Below, piece by piece: positions 25,465 through 36,044 of a stretch of 64,000 nucleotides of DNA (its first letter is position 1; every line of letters starts with the position of its first letter). This stretch comes from Mycobacterium syngnathidarum (GTDB lineage: Bacteria > Actinomycetota > Actinomycetes > Mycobacteriales > Mycobacteriaceae). The stretch lies in contig NZ_MLCL01000079.1 of NCBI RefSeq assembly GCF_001942625.1, forward strand, positions 62,001 through 126,000. Direction: 5' to 3'. A model generated the notes under the pieces. That model searched no databases. It worked only from the letters and a program-made list of their open reading frames with translations, and was not told where the DNA came from. Position numbers and translations under genes: made by a program.

Positions 25465-25467
25465 CAT
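25462..25467 (+). promoter_or_regulatory. -10 element of the histidine kinase gene (leaderless)
   Basis: TAGCAT lies exactly six bases before the ATG at 25474 and contains the stop codon of the upstream dioxygenase gene. The two-component genes can therefore be transcribed on their own, without a leader. Confidence 0.5.
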
Positions 25468-25473
25468 CGGCAG

Positions 25474-26688
25474 ATGACCGAAACCGGTCCACCTACGACA
25501 CCGCGCCGCGTCAGAGGCGAACCGTCGGACTGGCATTGGATGTGGGAGAGCTACGTCTGCGGGTTGTGCGTCGCGGCGATCCTCGCGGTCGTGTTGCTGC
25601 GGCACACGTTCGGCGGCAACCTGCTGGTCGCCTGTGGTGCGCTCACCGCAATGGTGGTGGTCGTTCTGGTCTTCGGGCGCAACGTTATTCGCGCTGCGGA
25701 TCCCAACAACGGTCCGGTCCGGGTACGGACGGCGGCGTTCGTGGCGGTGATGATCGGGCTGTGGCTCGTGGCGCTGCTGGCAGCACCACCGGCCGTTGCG
25801 GCGATTCCGGCGCTCTACCCATTGGTATTCGCCACCCTGCCGCTGGCGGCGGCTCTGACACTCACCTTCCTGGTGACCCTGGCCCCGCTGGGCGTCGCCG
25901 TGGCCGCCCACGGAGCGGGATGGCCGAGCCTGCCCGCAGTGGCGGCGGTGACGCTGGTGGGCGCGGTGGCGGCGCCGGTCATCGGTACGACGATCATGAC
26001 GACGCTGCGGCAGCGGCAACGGTTGACCGACACGGTCGCCGAGCTGGCGGCGAGCCGGGCACAGACCGCTCAGCTGTCCCGTGAGGCCGGGGTGGCCGCG
26101 GAGCGGGAGCGGCTGGCCCGCGAAATCCACGACACGCTGGCTCAGGGGTTCACCAGCATCGTGGCACTGGCCCAGGCCGTGCAGGCTGAGAGCGACAGCG
26201 ATCCGGCCGCCGCCGCCCGCCATGTCGAACTCATCCGAACCACCGCGCGCGACAACCTGACCGAGGCCCGCACGATGGTGACCCGGCTGACTCCCGCCGC
26301 CCTGGAAGAGGGCTCCCTGTCGGCCGCGTTGCGTCGGCAGGCCCAGGGTCTGGCGGCCGAGACCGGCATCGCCGTCGACGTCCGGATCGACGACGATCTA
26401 CCGCCGCTCGCGATGGCCACCGGCGTGGTGCTGCTGCGCAGCGCGCAGGAGGCGATGACGAACGTGCGCCGGCATGCCTGCGCGACCGAGCTGCACGTGC
26501 GGCTGCAGACGGCGCCGGATGGTGTCCGACTTTGCTTGTCCGACAACGGTATCGGCCTGCCCATCGATCACGTCGAGGGGTTCGGCCTGCGCGGGATGCG
26601 GGCGCGGCTGGACCAGGTCGGCGGTACGTTGACGCTGTCCAGGCCCGAAGGCGGCGGGGTGCGGGTCGTCGTGGCGGTGCCGGCATGA
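25474..26688 (+). CDS. NarL/DesK-type sensor histidine kinase
   Basis: The 404-aa membrane kinase has about five to six hydrophobic helices in residues 26-175, with only short loops between them. The sensing part is therefore probably intramembrane, as in DesK. A coiled-coil linker leads to HisKA_3 with the phosphoacceptor H219 (REIHDTLAQGF). An ATPase domain carries an N box (SAQEAMTNVRRHA), a G1 box (LSDNGIGLP) and a G2 box (GFGLRGMRARL). It overlaps the response regulator by 4 bp (ATGA). Confidence 0.9.
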   Translation: MTETGPPTTPRRVRGEPSDWHWMWESYVCGLCVAAILAVVLLRHTFGGNLLVACGALTAMVVVVLVFGRNVIRAADPNNGPVRVRTAAFVAVMIGLWLVALLAAPPAVAAIPALYPLVFATLPLAAALTLTFLVTLAPLGVAVAAHGAGWPSLPAVAAVTLVGAVAAPVIGTTIMTTLRQRQRLTDTVAELAASRAQTAQLSREAGVAAERERLAREIHDTLAQGFTSIVALAQAVQAESDSDPAAAARHVELIRTTARDNLTEARTMVTRLTPAALEEGSLSAALRRQAQGLAAETGIAVDVRIDDDLPPLAMATGVVLLRSAQEAMTNVRRHACATELHVRLQTAPDGVRLCLSDNGIGLPIDHVEGFGLRGMRARLDQVGGTLTLSRPEGGGVRVVVAVPA

Positions 26689-27302
26689 CGACCGTGTTGT
26701 TGGTCGATGACCACCCCGTGGTTCGCGAGGGGCTGCGCGGCATGATCGACGCCGAGGATGATCTCAGCGTGATCGGTGAGGCCGGGTCCGGGGCCGAGGC
26801 GATCAGCCTGGCCCACACGCTGCGACCCGAGGTCATCCTGATGGATCTGCGGATGCCCGGCATCGATGGCGTGACCGCCACGGCACGCATCCTGGCCGAC
26901 AATCCGTCGACGCACATCGTCGTCGTCACCACCTACGAAAGCGACACCGACATCCTGCGCGCGGTCGAGGCCGGGGCGACGGGATACCTGCTCAAGGATG
27001 CGTCTCGCGTTGAGTTGGCCCGGGCAGTGCGCGATGCGGCGCGCGGCAAGACCGTGCTCGCCCCCGGGGTCGCCGATCGACTGGTGAACGCGGTGCGCTC
27101 ACCGTCGGTGACGCTGTCGACGCGTGAGGCCGAGGTGCTGGCCCTGGTGGGCACGGGCGCCACCAATGCCGATATCGGACGCGCCCTGCACATCAGCGAG
27201 GCCACGGTGAAGACGCACCTGCTGCGCGCATTCCACAAACTCGGGGTGTCCGACCGCACCGCGGCGGTCACCAAAGCCATGTCGCTGGGACTGCTGGGGT
27301 AG
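26685..27302 (+). CDS. NarL-family response regulator
   Basis: The 205-aa protein has a receiver domain (D54 phosphorylation site in ILMDLRMPG, acidic pocket VDDH at residues 8-10, K near GYLLKDAS). A LuxR-type HTH is at about 140-200 (LSTREAEVLALVGTGATNAD, then ISEATVKTHLLRAFHKLGV). It is the cognate partner of the overlapping kinase gene. The output genes are unknown; the carotenoid oxygenase upstream is the nearest candidate. Confidence 0.92.
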   Translation: MTTVLLVDDHPVVREGLRGMIDAEDDLSVIGEAGSGAEAISLAHTLRPEVILMDLRMPGIDGVTATARILADNPSTHIVVVTTYESDTDILRAVEAGATGYLLKDASRVELARAVRDAARGKTVLAPGVADRLVNAVRSPSVTLSTREAEVLALVGTGATNADIGRALHISEATVKTHLLRAFHKLGVSDRTAAVTKAMSLGLLG

Positions 27303-27318
27303 CGCTTCTCCGCGAGGG

Positions 27319-28422
27319 CTACGAGGCCAGCCGCGCGACGGCGGCGGCGATACGCTCGTCCGTCGCGGTCAGCGCGACCCGGACATGCTGTGCGCCGGCC
27401 GGCCCGTAGAACTCGCCGGGGGCCGCCAGGATTCCCCGCTCGGCCAACCACTTGACGGTGTCGCGGCACGGCTCGCCGCGGGTGGCCCACAGGTACAGCC
27501 CTGCCTCGGAGTGCTCCACGGTGAACCCGGCCGCCCGCATGGCGGGCAGCAACGCTGCGCGGCGCTGTGCGTAGCGCTCCCGTTGGACGGCCTCGTGCTC
27601 GTCGTCGTCGAGGGCGGCCACCATCGCGGCCTGCACGGGCGTCGGCACCATCATCCCCGCGTGCTTGCGCACCGCGAGCAGCTCGGCCACCACAGCCGGA
27701 TCACCGGCGACGAACCCGGCGCGGTAGCCCGCCAGTGAAGAGGTCTTGGACAGGGAGTGCACGGCCACCAGCCCGGTGTGGTCACCGTCGCACACCGACG
27801 GGTGCAGCACGCTGAGCGGCTCGGCTTCCCAGCTCAGGCCCAGATAGCACTCGTCGGACGCGATCAGTACGTCCCGCTCCCGGGCCCAGCCCACCACCTT
27901 GCGCAGGTGGTCGACCCCGAGCACGCGGCCCGTCGGGTTGCTGGGTGAGTTCAGGTAGATCAGCGCGGGCCGCTGCGGCCCGAGCTGGGTCAGCGAATCG
28001 GCCCGCAACACCTGTGCCCCGGCGAGCAGGGCGCCCACCTCGTAGGTGGGGTAGGCCAGTTCGGGGACGACGACGGTATCGCCGGCTCCGATCGCCAACA
28101 GGGTCGGCAGCCAGGCGATCAGCTCCTTGGTGCCGACCACCGGCAGTACCGCATCCGGCGCCAGGCCGGTGATGCCGTACCGGCGCCGCAGTGCGGCTTC
28201 GGCGGAGGCACGAAGGGCCGGGGTGCCGGCGGTCGTCGGATAGCCCGGAGCCGAGCTGGCGGCGGCCAGCGCGTCGCGGATCACCGGCGCCACCGGATCA
28301 ACCGGAGTGCCTACCGAAAGGTCGACGATTCCGTCGGGGTGCGAACGGGCCAGAGCGGTGACATCGGCCAGGGTGTCCCAGGGGAACTCTGGCAGTACCG
28401 CTGAACGACGCTGTCGCACCAC
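27319..28422 (-). CDS. dapC: Succinyldiaminopimelate aminotransferase DapC
   Basis: The fold-type I PLP aminotransferase converts N-succinyl-2-amino-6-ketopimelate to N-succinyl-L,L-DAP, between DapD and DapE. The 367-aa protein has the PLP lysine in HSLSKTSSLAGYRAGF, NSPSNPTGR, SDECYLGL and a C-terminal arginine region. It sits directly downstream of the ferredoxin gene fdxC, as Rv1177-Rv1178 in H37Rv. The start is GTG at 28422 (a second GTG follows at 28419). With dapD and dapE also in the window, three consecutive pathway enzymes lie within 18 kb. The exact substrate is by synteny. Confidence 0.85.
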   Translation of the reverse strand: MVRQRRSAVLPEFPWDTLADVTALARSHPDGIVDLSVGTPVDPVAPVIRDALAAASSAPGYPTTAGTPALRASAEAALRRRYGITGLAPDAVLPVVGTKELIAWLPTLLAIGAGDTVVVPELAYPTYEVGALLAGAQVLRADSLTQLGPQRPALIYLNSPSNPTGRVLGVDHLRKVVGWARERDVLIASDECYLGLSWEAEPLSVLHPSVCDGDHTGLVAVHSLSKTSSLAGYRAGFVAGDPAVVAELLAVRKHAGMMVPTPVQAAMVAALDDDEHEAVQRERYAQRRAALLPAMRAAGFTVEHSEAGLYLWATRGEPCRDTVKWLAERGILAAPGEFYGPAGAQHVRVALTATDERIAAAVARLAS

Positions 28423-28451
28423 GTCAGTCTCGAAGCCGGCTTCGACCGCGC

Positions 28452-28775
28452 TCAGTCCTCGGCCTTGGCCGGCAGGTCCTTGATGGCCTGCGGGTCATTG
28501 TCGGTCTGGCCCACCTTGGAGGCACCGCCGGGTGAGCCCAGCTCGGAGAAGAAGTCAGCGTTGGCCTGCGCGTAGCTGCTCCACTGGTCGGGGACGTCAT
28601 CTTCGTAGTAGATGGCCTCGACCGGGCAGACCGGCTCGCATGCGCCGCAGTCCACACACTCGTCGGGGTGGATGTACAGCATGCGTGCACCCTCGTAGAT
28701 GCAATCGACCGGGCACTCCTCGATACATGCCTTGTCTTTGACGTCGACGCAGGGTTCGGCAATGACGTACGTCAC
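28452..28775 (-). CDS. fdxC: Seven-iron ferredoxin FdxC
   Basis: The 107-aa electron carrier has a [3Fe-4S] and a [4Fe-4S] cluster. Cluster cysteines are in CVDVKDKACIEECPVDC and CVDCGACEPVCPVEA. The acidic C-terminal extension (ADFFSELGSPGGASKVGQ) is typical of mycobacterial 7Fe ferredoxins. GTG at 28775 with AGGAGAG upstream gives 107 aa, the length of the H37Rv homologue. It precedes dapC by 29 bp and is likely co-transcribed. Confidence 0.95.
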   Translation of the reverse strand: MTYVIAEPCVDVKDKACIEECPVDCIYEGARMLYIHPDECVDCGACEPVCPVEAIYYEDDVPDQWSSYAQANADFFSELGSPGGASKVGQTDNDPQAIKDLPAKAED

Positions 28776-28892
28776 TGATGTCTCTCCTGTCCAGTGGGCT
28801 GCTGGGCTCGGTGTTCGGGGACTCTGATGAGTCGACGTCACAGTATGCGTTGCCCATACTTGGACGTTCGTCTCAGTGTGCCCTAACTTGAC

Positions 28893-28916
28893 GCACCACC
28901 CATTTAAGGGTGGCGC
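28893..28916. repeat. Inverted repeat between fdxC and fadH
   Basis: GC-a-CCACCC-atttaa-GGGTGG-c-GC has six central pairs plus outer pairs around an AT loop. It lies between the divergent fdxC and fadH promoters and could be an operator. No known regulator motif is recognised. Confidence 0.35.
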
Positions 28917-28995
28917 GTAGTAACTGATACTAAACGTCGCAGATACACCTCGCCTAGTCGCCACGGCCGATTACTTGATCCCCGCCAACGCCACT

Positions 28996-31054
<2,059 letters not shown>

Positions 31055-31060
31055 GCGCAA

Positions 31061-31780
31061 CTAGCCGCGAGAGTCGATCACCTGCCGGGCGATTTCGACA
31101 AGCTTCGTGTTGCTGTCCTGCGACAACCGCCTGAGCATCTCGAAGGCTTGCACGTCGTCGACGTGGTAGCGCTCCATGATGATGCCCTTGGCCTGGCCGA
31201 TCCGGTCCCGCGTGGTCAGCGCCGACGTCAGCTGGTCGGAGTGTCTACTTGCCAACAGTGCCGCCGCGGCGTGCGCCGCCAGTACCGTGCCGATGGTCTC
31301 GGCTTCACTGTCCCAGGCCCTCGGCTGGAAACCGAACAGGTTCAGCGCACCGGCCGTCCGTTCAGCCGTATATAGCTTGAAAGACAACCCGCTCAGCACA
31401 CCGATCTCGGCTGCGACCTTCGAATACCTCGGCCAACGGGGTTCCTCACGGAAATCGTCGGTGCGGACCACGGTGTCGCCGAGAGCTGCCTCCATGCACG
31501 GGCCTTCCTGGTAGGTCACCTGCAGTTCGTCGAGCCGATACGGCAGCTCGCTGGTGCCCGCGAGCGAGTCCCACCTACCGCCGTCACCGACGAGCAAGAT
31601 CCCCGCGGTGTCCACGCCCGGGATGAGCTCGGTGGCCGCCTTGGTGACGTCGGCGAGTATCTCCTCGACGGTGCGCGGAGCCGCGAGTGCGCGCGCGAGG
31701 TCTGCCATGCGCACGGCCAACTCGTGGCGCGGTAGCTCCACCATCCTTGCCAGGATGCCCGCCGACGCCGGGTTCCACAC
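31061..31780 (-). CDS. GAF-ANTAR transcription antitermination regulator
   Basis: The 239-aa protein has an N-terminal GAF sensor (about 25-165; TEEI-like start, GPCMEAALGD, LYTAERTAGALNLFGFQPRAW). A C-terminal ANTAR RNA-binding domain is at about 180-235 (LTTRDRIGQAKGIIMERYHV, then MLRRLSQDSNTKLVEIA). ANTAR proteins bind paired hexaloop RNA stems and prevent termination. The start is taken as GTG at 31780; ATG at 31744 is an alternative. It converges on fadH with a 6-bp gap. A 32-bp palindrome lies upstream. Confidence 0.9.
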   Translation of the reverse strand: MWNPASAGILARMVELPRHELAVRMADLARALAAPRTVEEILADVTKAATELIPGVDTAGILLVGDGGRWDSLAGTSELPYRLDELQVTYQEGPCMEAALGDTVVRTDDFREEPRWPRYSKVAAEIGVLSGLSFKLYTAERTAGALNLFGFQPRAWDSEAETIGTVLAAHAAAALLASRHSDQLTSALTTRDRIGQAKGIIMERYHVDDVQAFEMLRRLSQDSNTKLVEIARQVIDSRG

Positions 31781-31833
31781 GACGTTTCGGGCGGACGTTT
31801 ATGGCTGATTTGGAGGGGCAATCTGGTGTAGCA

Positions 31834-31865
31834 GGCGACGGCCATGGTCGACCATGGCCGTCGCC
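31834..31865. repeat. Perfect 32-bp palindrome upstream of the GAF-ANTAR gene
   Basis: The two 16-bp halves are exact reverse complements (GGCGACGGCCATGGTC and its mirror), with centre TCGA and no spacer. It lies 54 bp before the GAF-ANTAR start. As RNA it would form a 14-bp stem with a UCGA tetraloop. It may be an operator, a second terminator for the upstream YceI gene, or a leader structure. No U-run follows on either strand. Confidence 0.7.
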
Positions 31866-31946
31866 CAGGTCTCGCCGGTTCAGACCTCGAGCCGACGGGG
31901 CCGCCTGTTCACGGTGGCCCGGAAACAGAGCGCACCGCCGTCACGC

Positions 31947-31978
31947 AGGAGTGGCGCCGGCGGCCCGGCGCCACTCCT
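31947..31978 (-). terminator. Hairpin terminator after the YceI gene
   Basis: A perfect 14-bp stem (AGGAGTGGCGCCGG with its complement) and a 4-nt loop lie 22 bp past the YceI stop codon. There is no U-run, as is usual in mycobacteria. Confidence 0.7.
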
Positions 31979-31999
31979 CCATGTCACGGGTGGGGTGAG

Positions 32000-32548
32000 T
32001 CAGGCCTGCTTGACGGCCTCGATCTCGAGCGTGATGGTGACCTTGTCGCCCACGACGGTGCCGCCGGTCTCCAGCGGCATGTCGATGTCGATGCCGAAAT
32101 CCTTGCGGTTCAACACAACCGAGGCTTCGAAGCCGGCCACCGGGCCCTGGCCCATGCCCGGGTTGACACCGTTGAACTCGAGCTTGAGTGAAACCGGCTT
32201 GGTCACGCCCTTGAGGGTGAAGTCGCCGTCGACGATGTAGTCGTCACCGTCGGGATGCACGCCGGTCGACACGAAGGTGGCGGACGGGTAGTTCTCGGCG
32301 TCGAAGAAGTCTGCGGAGCGCACGTGGGCGTCGCGCTGCTCGTTGCGGGTGTCGATCGAGGTGACGTCGATGGTGGCGCTGACCGAGGGGGTTCCGTCCT
32401 CGGCAACGACGACGGCGCCGCTGAACGTCTCGAAGCTGCCACGGACCTTGCTCACCATCAGGTGACGGACCGAAAAGTTGATCGAGGAATGCACGGGGTC
32501 GATGGCCCAGGTACCCGCGGTCAGGTCGGTGGCTACTGCGACGGTCAT
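32000..32548 (-). CDS. YceI-family lipid-binding-like protein
   Basis: The 182-aa protein has the YceI lipocalin-like barrel: GTWAIDPVHSSINFSVRHLM, then VRGSFETFSGAVVVAEDGTP, then ATIDVTSIDTRNEQRDAHVR, then FTLKGVTKPVSLKLEFNG. Members bind isoprenoid or amphipathic ligands. No signal peptide is seen, so this copy is probably cytosolic. ATG at 32548 has AAGGAGAG upstream and is preferred to 32596. A strong hairpin follows the stop. Confidence 0.9.
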   Translation of the reverse strand: MTVAVATDLTAGTWAIDPVHSSINFSVRHLMVSKVRGSFETFSGAVVVAEDGTPSVSATIDVTSIDTRNEQRDAHVRSADFFDAENYPSATFVSTGVHPDGDDYIVDGDFTLKGVTKPVSLKLEFNGVNPGMGQGPVAGFEASVVLNRKDFGIDIDMPLETGGTVVGDKVTITLEIEAVKQA

Positions 32549-32729
32549 GGTGTCTCTCCTTGGTTCGAGCGCCGGGCGGTCCGGCACCTTCACCAAGCAC
32601 TAACCGGACCGTGGTCCGATTGAATTCCCGATTTCTCGCGAATTTCTTCTCGATCTTGAAACCGGCGGCGCATCATGCTGGGATCAGCAATTTTCGTTGC
32701 AGTCAATTACAAGATGGGAAACCGCTGGT

Positions 32730-33173
32730 ATGCGCCTACTCGCCCTCATCCTGACGTCTGCCGCAGCAACAAGCTCACTACTCGCGGCGCCCGTCGCCGG
32801 CGCCTACCCGAATTGCGCTGCGGCCCGCGCCGCGGGTGCCGCGCCCATCTACGCCGGGCAGCCCGGGTACAGCTCGAAACTCGACCGCGACGGCGACGGG
32901 GTCGCCTGCGAGACCGGAGGCGGCTCAGTTTCCGGCGCAGGCTCGGCTTCCGGCAGCGACTACACCACCGTGGTCATCTGGACCGGCGCCAACTGCATCG
33001 ACATCACCGCACCATCCGGTTCTGCGGGCACCCTGCAAACCGGGTCGCACTGCGGTGGCAAAGCGACGTTGTTCAGTTCCGGTGTCGGCGACCAGATGAT
33101 CGGAGCCGATCCGGTCATCGGCGATGCCGCGAGCCTGTCATGCGAGATTCTCAGCGGTCGGTTGATGGATTAG
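32730..33173 (+). CDS. Secreted excalibur-domain calcium-binding-like protein
   Basis: The 147-aa protein has a signal peptide (RLLALILTSAAATSSLLAAP, cleavage after AGA). An excalibur domain follows (YPNCAAARAAGAAPIYAGQP, then LDRDGDGVACE) whose D-x-D-G-D-G-x-x-C-E loop is EF-hand-like, with Cys closing the domain. After a Ser/Gly linker, the C-terminal half contains three Cys that could form disulfides. It is expected in the envelope or medium. ATG at 32730 is chosen because it opens the signal peptide. Confidence 0.82.
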   Translation: MRLLALILTSAAATSSLLAAPVAGAYPNCAAARAAGAAPIYAGQPGYSSKLDRDGDGVACETGGGSVSGAGSASGSDYTTVVIWTGANCIDITAPSGSAGTLQTGSHCGGKATLFSSGVGDQMIGADPVIGDAASLSCEILSGRLMD

Positions 33174-33249
33174 GGCATGGCCGGCGACGGGCACGATGTG
33201 AACTGCCTGACGCGCGTAAACGCACTCTCGTTACGCTCGCGGTGCCTGC

Positions 33250-35841
33250 TCAAGCCGCGAGTGGCGAGTAGTCCGTGGTGCGCTGACGGGCCGGGCGGCC
33301 GATACCTTCGGCGATCGCGACAAGTTCGGCCACGGTCTTGGCTGAGCCGTTCTCCGAGCCGGCCATCCGGGAGATGGTCTCCTCCATCAACGTGCCGCCC
33401 AGGTCATTGGCGCCGCCGCGCAGCATCACCTGCGTGCGCTCCACGCCGAGCTTCACCCAGGACGTCTGGATCGACGGGATCCTGCCGTGCAACATGATCC
33501 GGGCCAATGCGTGCACGGCACGGTTGTCGCGGTGTGTCGGTCCGGGACGCGCGCCGCCGGCCAGATAGAGCGGTGAGGACTGATGCACGAACGGCAGCGG
33601 CACGAACTCGGTGAAACCGCCCGTGCGGTCCTGGATTCCGCGCAACACGTTCAAGTGCCCGACCCAGTGCTTGGGGGTGTCGACGTGGCCGTACATCATC
33701 GTCGACGACGAGCGCAGCCCCACCTCGTGCGCGGTGGTGACCACGTTGATCCATTCCGAGGTCGGCAGCTTGCCCTTGGTCAGGACCCAGCGGACCTCGT
33801 CGTCGAGGATCTCGGCGGCCGTACCCGGGATGGTGTCCAGGCCGGCCTCACGCAGGCTGGTCAACCACTCCCGAACCGACAGCCCGCTGCGGGTGACACC
33901 ATTGGCGATCTCCATGGGGCTGAAGGCATGCACGTGCATCGACGGCACCCGCGCCTTGACCGCCCGGACCAGATCGGCATAGCCGGTGACGGGAAGCTCC
34001 GGGTCGATGCCGCCCTGCATGCACACTTCGGTGGCACCGGCGACGTGGGCCTCCCAGGCCCGGTCGGCGACCTCGTCGGTGGACAGCGAGTAGGCGTCGG
34101 CGTCGCCCTTGCGCTGCGCGAAGGCGCAGAACCGGCAGCCGGTGTAGCAGATGTTGGTGAAGTTGATGTTGCGATTGACGACGAACGTGACGTCGTCGCC
34201 GACGGTATCGCGACGCAACGAATCCGCCAGGGCGGCAACAGCTTCCAGCGCCGGACCGTCGGCAGTGGCCAACGCGAGGTACTCGTCGTCGCTGCAGCCA
34301 CCCGGATCGCGTTCGGCCGAGCGCAGCGCGGCCAGCACATCGGTGTCGATGCGTTCGGGGGCCCGGGCGGCGAGCTCGTGCACCTTGGCGCGAATCGACT
34401 CCCAGTCCCCGAACGCACTGTCGAGGTCGCTACGGGTATCGGTGAGCCGGCCCTCCGAGTCGATCGCGGTGTGCAGATCGATGCGGCCCAACGATTCTGA
34501 TGCTTCGTCGGGTTCCTGCCACGGCCGCCCGACCGGGATGACGTCGAGCGCGAACCCCGTGTCAGGGTCGGCCAGCGCATCGACGTGCCCGCGCACCCGC
34601 GGATCGATCCAGGCAGCGCCGGCTTGCACGTACTGCGGTTGAGCGGTCAGCCGCTGCACCAGGTCGTAGCCGGCCTGCGCGGTGACGTCGGCCAGATCGT
34701 CCAGTGCCGGCCACGGCCGCTCCGGGTTGACGTGATCGGGGGTCAGCGGTGACACCCCGCCCCAATCGTCGACACCGGCACCGATCAGGGCCAGGCATTC
34801 CTGCCGCGACACCAGGTTCGGCGGCGCCTGAATACGCATCTTGGGCCCCAGCACCAGGCGCGTCACCGCGATCGTCGCGATGAAATCGTCGATCCCGGCA
34901 TCCGGGCTCGACGCCATCGCGGTGTGATCCTTGGCCCGGAAGTTCTGCACGATAACTTCCTGAACGTGCCCGAACTCCTTGTGAGACTTACGGATTGCGT
35001 GCATCGTCTCGGCACGCTCGGTCAGCGTCTCGCCGATACCGACCAGCAGTCCCGTGGTGAACGGGATCGACAAACGGCCGGCGTCGTCCAGGGTGCGCAA
35101 CCGAACCGCCGGATCCTTGTCCGGGCTGCCGTAATGGGCCTCGCCCTTGACCTCGAACAGACGCCGTGACGTGGTCTCCAGCATCATGCCCATCGAAGGA
35201 GCGACAGGCTTGAGCCGGGAGAGCTCCGACCAGCTCATCACGCCTGGGTTCAGGTGCGGCAGCAGACCGGTCTCTTCGAGCACCCGGATCGCCATGGCCC
35301 GCACGTAGTCCAGCGTGGAGTCATAGCCCCGCTCATCGAGCCATCGGCGGGCATCGTCCCAGCGCTCCTCAGGGCGGTCGCCAAGGGTGAACAGAGCCTC
35401 CTTACAACCCAGCTCGGCACCTTGGCGCGCCACGTCGAGGATCTCGTCGGGCTCCATATACATGCCCATGCCCTGTGCGCGCAGCTTGCCGGGCACGGTG
35501 ACGAACGTGCAGTAGTGGCAAGTGTCGCGGCACAGATGCGTCACCGGGATGAACACCTTGCGCGAGTAGCTGACCGGCAACCGGCCGGCGGAACCACGCC
35601 GGCCGGCCGATTCCAGACCCGCGTCCCGCACCCGGGCGGCGCTGGAACACAGATCAGTCAAATCTGCGCCACGGGCGGTCAGGGCGATGGCGGCCTCGTC
35701 GACATTGAGCGTCACGCCGTCACGGGCCCGGCGCAGCACGCGCCGCAGGGCCGCCGAACTGGTCGGCGTGCTGGGCGCCGTGGATCTCGGTGGGACGGCC
35801 GGGGTGGGCAGATCAGCGCCGTGCTGGGGGTTTAGAGCCAC
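33250..35841 (-). CDS. fbiC: 7,8-didemethyl-8-hydroxy-5-deazariboflavin (FO) synthase FbiC
   Basis: The bifunctional radical-SAM enzyme makes the deazaflavin chromophore of cofactor F420 from a ribityl-uracil and tyrosine. Both radical-SAM cores are present: CRDTCHYC in the N-terminal CofG half and CYTGCRFC in the C-terminal CofH half. The 863-aa length with GTG start at 35841 (MALNPQHG) fits M. tuberculosis FbiC (856 aa). F420 supports many mycobacterial oxidoreductases. The gene converges with the excalibur gene. Confidence 0.96.
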   Translation of the reverse strand: MALNPQHGADLPTPAVPPRSTAPSTPTSSAALRRVLRRARDGVTLNVDEAAIALTARGADLTDLCSSAARVRDAGLESAGRRGSAGRLPVSYSRKVFIPVTHLCRDTCHYCTFVTVPGKLRAQGMGMYMEPDEILDVARQGAELGCKEALFTLGDRPEERWDDARRWLDERGYDSTLDYVRAMAIRVLEETGLLPHLNPGVMSWSELSRLKPVAPSMGMMLETTSRRLFEVKGEAHYGSPDKDPAVRLRTLDDAGRLSIPFTTGLLVGIGETLTERAETMHAIRKSHKEFGHVQEVIVQNFRAKDHTAMASSPDAGIDDFIATIAVTRLVLGPKMRIQAPPNLVSRQECLALIGAGVDDWGGVSPLTPDHVNPERPWPALDDLADVTAQAGYDLVQRLTAQPQYVQAGAAWIDPRVRGHVDALADPDTGFALDVIPVGRPWQEPDEASESLGRIDLHTAIDSEGRLTDTRSDLDSAFGDWESIRAKVHELAARAPERIDTDVLAALRSAERDPGGCSDDEYLALATADGPALEAVAALADSLRRDTVGDDVTFVVNRNINFTNICYTGCRFCAFAQRKGDADAYSLSTDEVADRAWEAHVAGATEVCMQGGIDPELPVTGYADLVRAVKARVPSMHVHAFSPMEIANGVTRSGLSVREWLTSLREAGLDTIPGTAAEILDDEVRWVLTKGKLPTSEWINVVTTAHEVGLRSSSTMMYGHVDTPKHWVGHLNVLRGIQDRTGGFTEFVPLPFVHQSSPLYLAGGARPGPTHRDNRAVHALARIMLHGRIPSIQTSWVKLGVERTQVMLRGGANDLGGTLMEETISRMAGSENGSAKTVAELVAIAEGIGRPARQRTTDYSPLAA

Positions 35842-36044
35842 TTTCGTGTAACCCCGTCGTTGTGCACGATCATCCACGCGTCTCACATTCTGAAACCAAT
35901 CCGCCCGGCATACCGGCCACAGTAACCCCAGTGGGTTTCCGCAGTGCGGCGCCCTTAGTGGACACACAACTTAAAGGTGCGACGATCGCCTCGCCGACCG
36001 CGTAAGTTGATCCCGTCGGGAAAGGGGATACCGAAGGAGTTGCG

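Noticed and set aside
23410..26223. 937-aa minus-strand ORF
   Set aside because: It runs antisense across the 3' half of the proline regulator, the carotenoid oxygenase and the kinase, all of which have clear motifs; it is low-complexity His/Gln/Arg-rich noise.
28893..28916. Terminator for fdxC or fadH
   Set aside because: The repeat lies upstream of both divergent genes, so it cannot terminate either.
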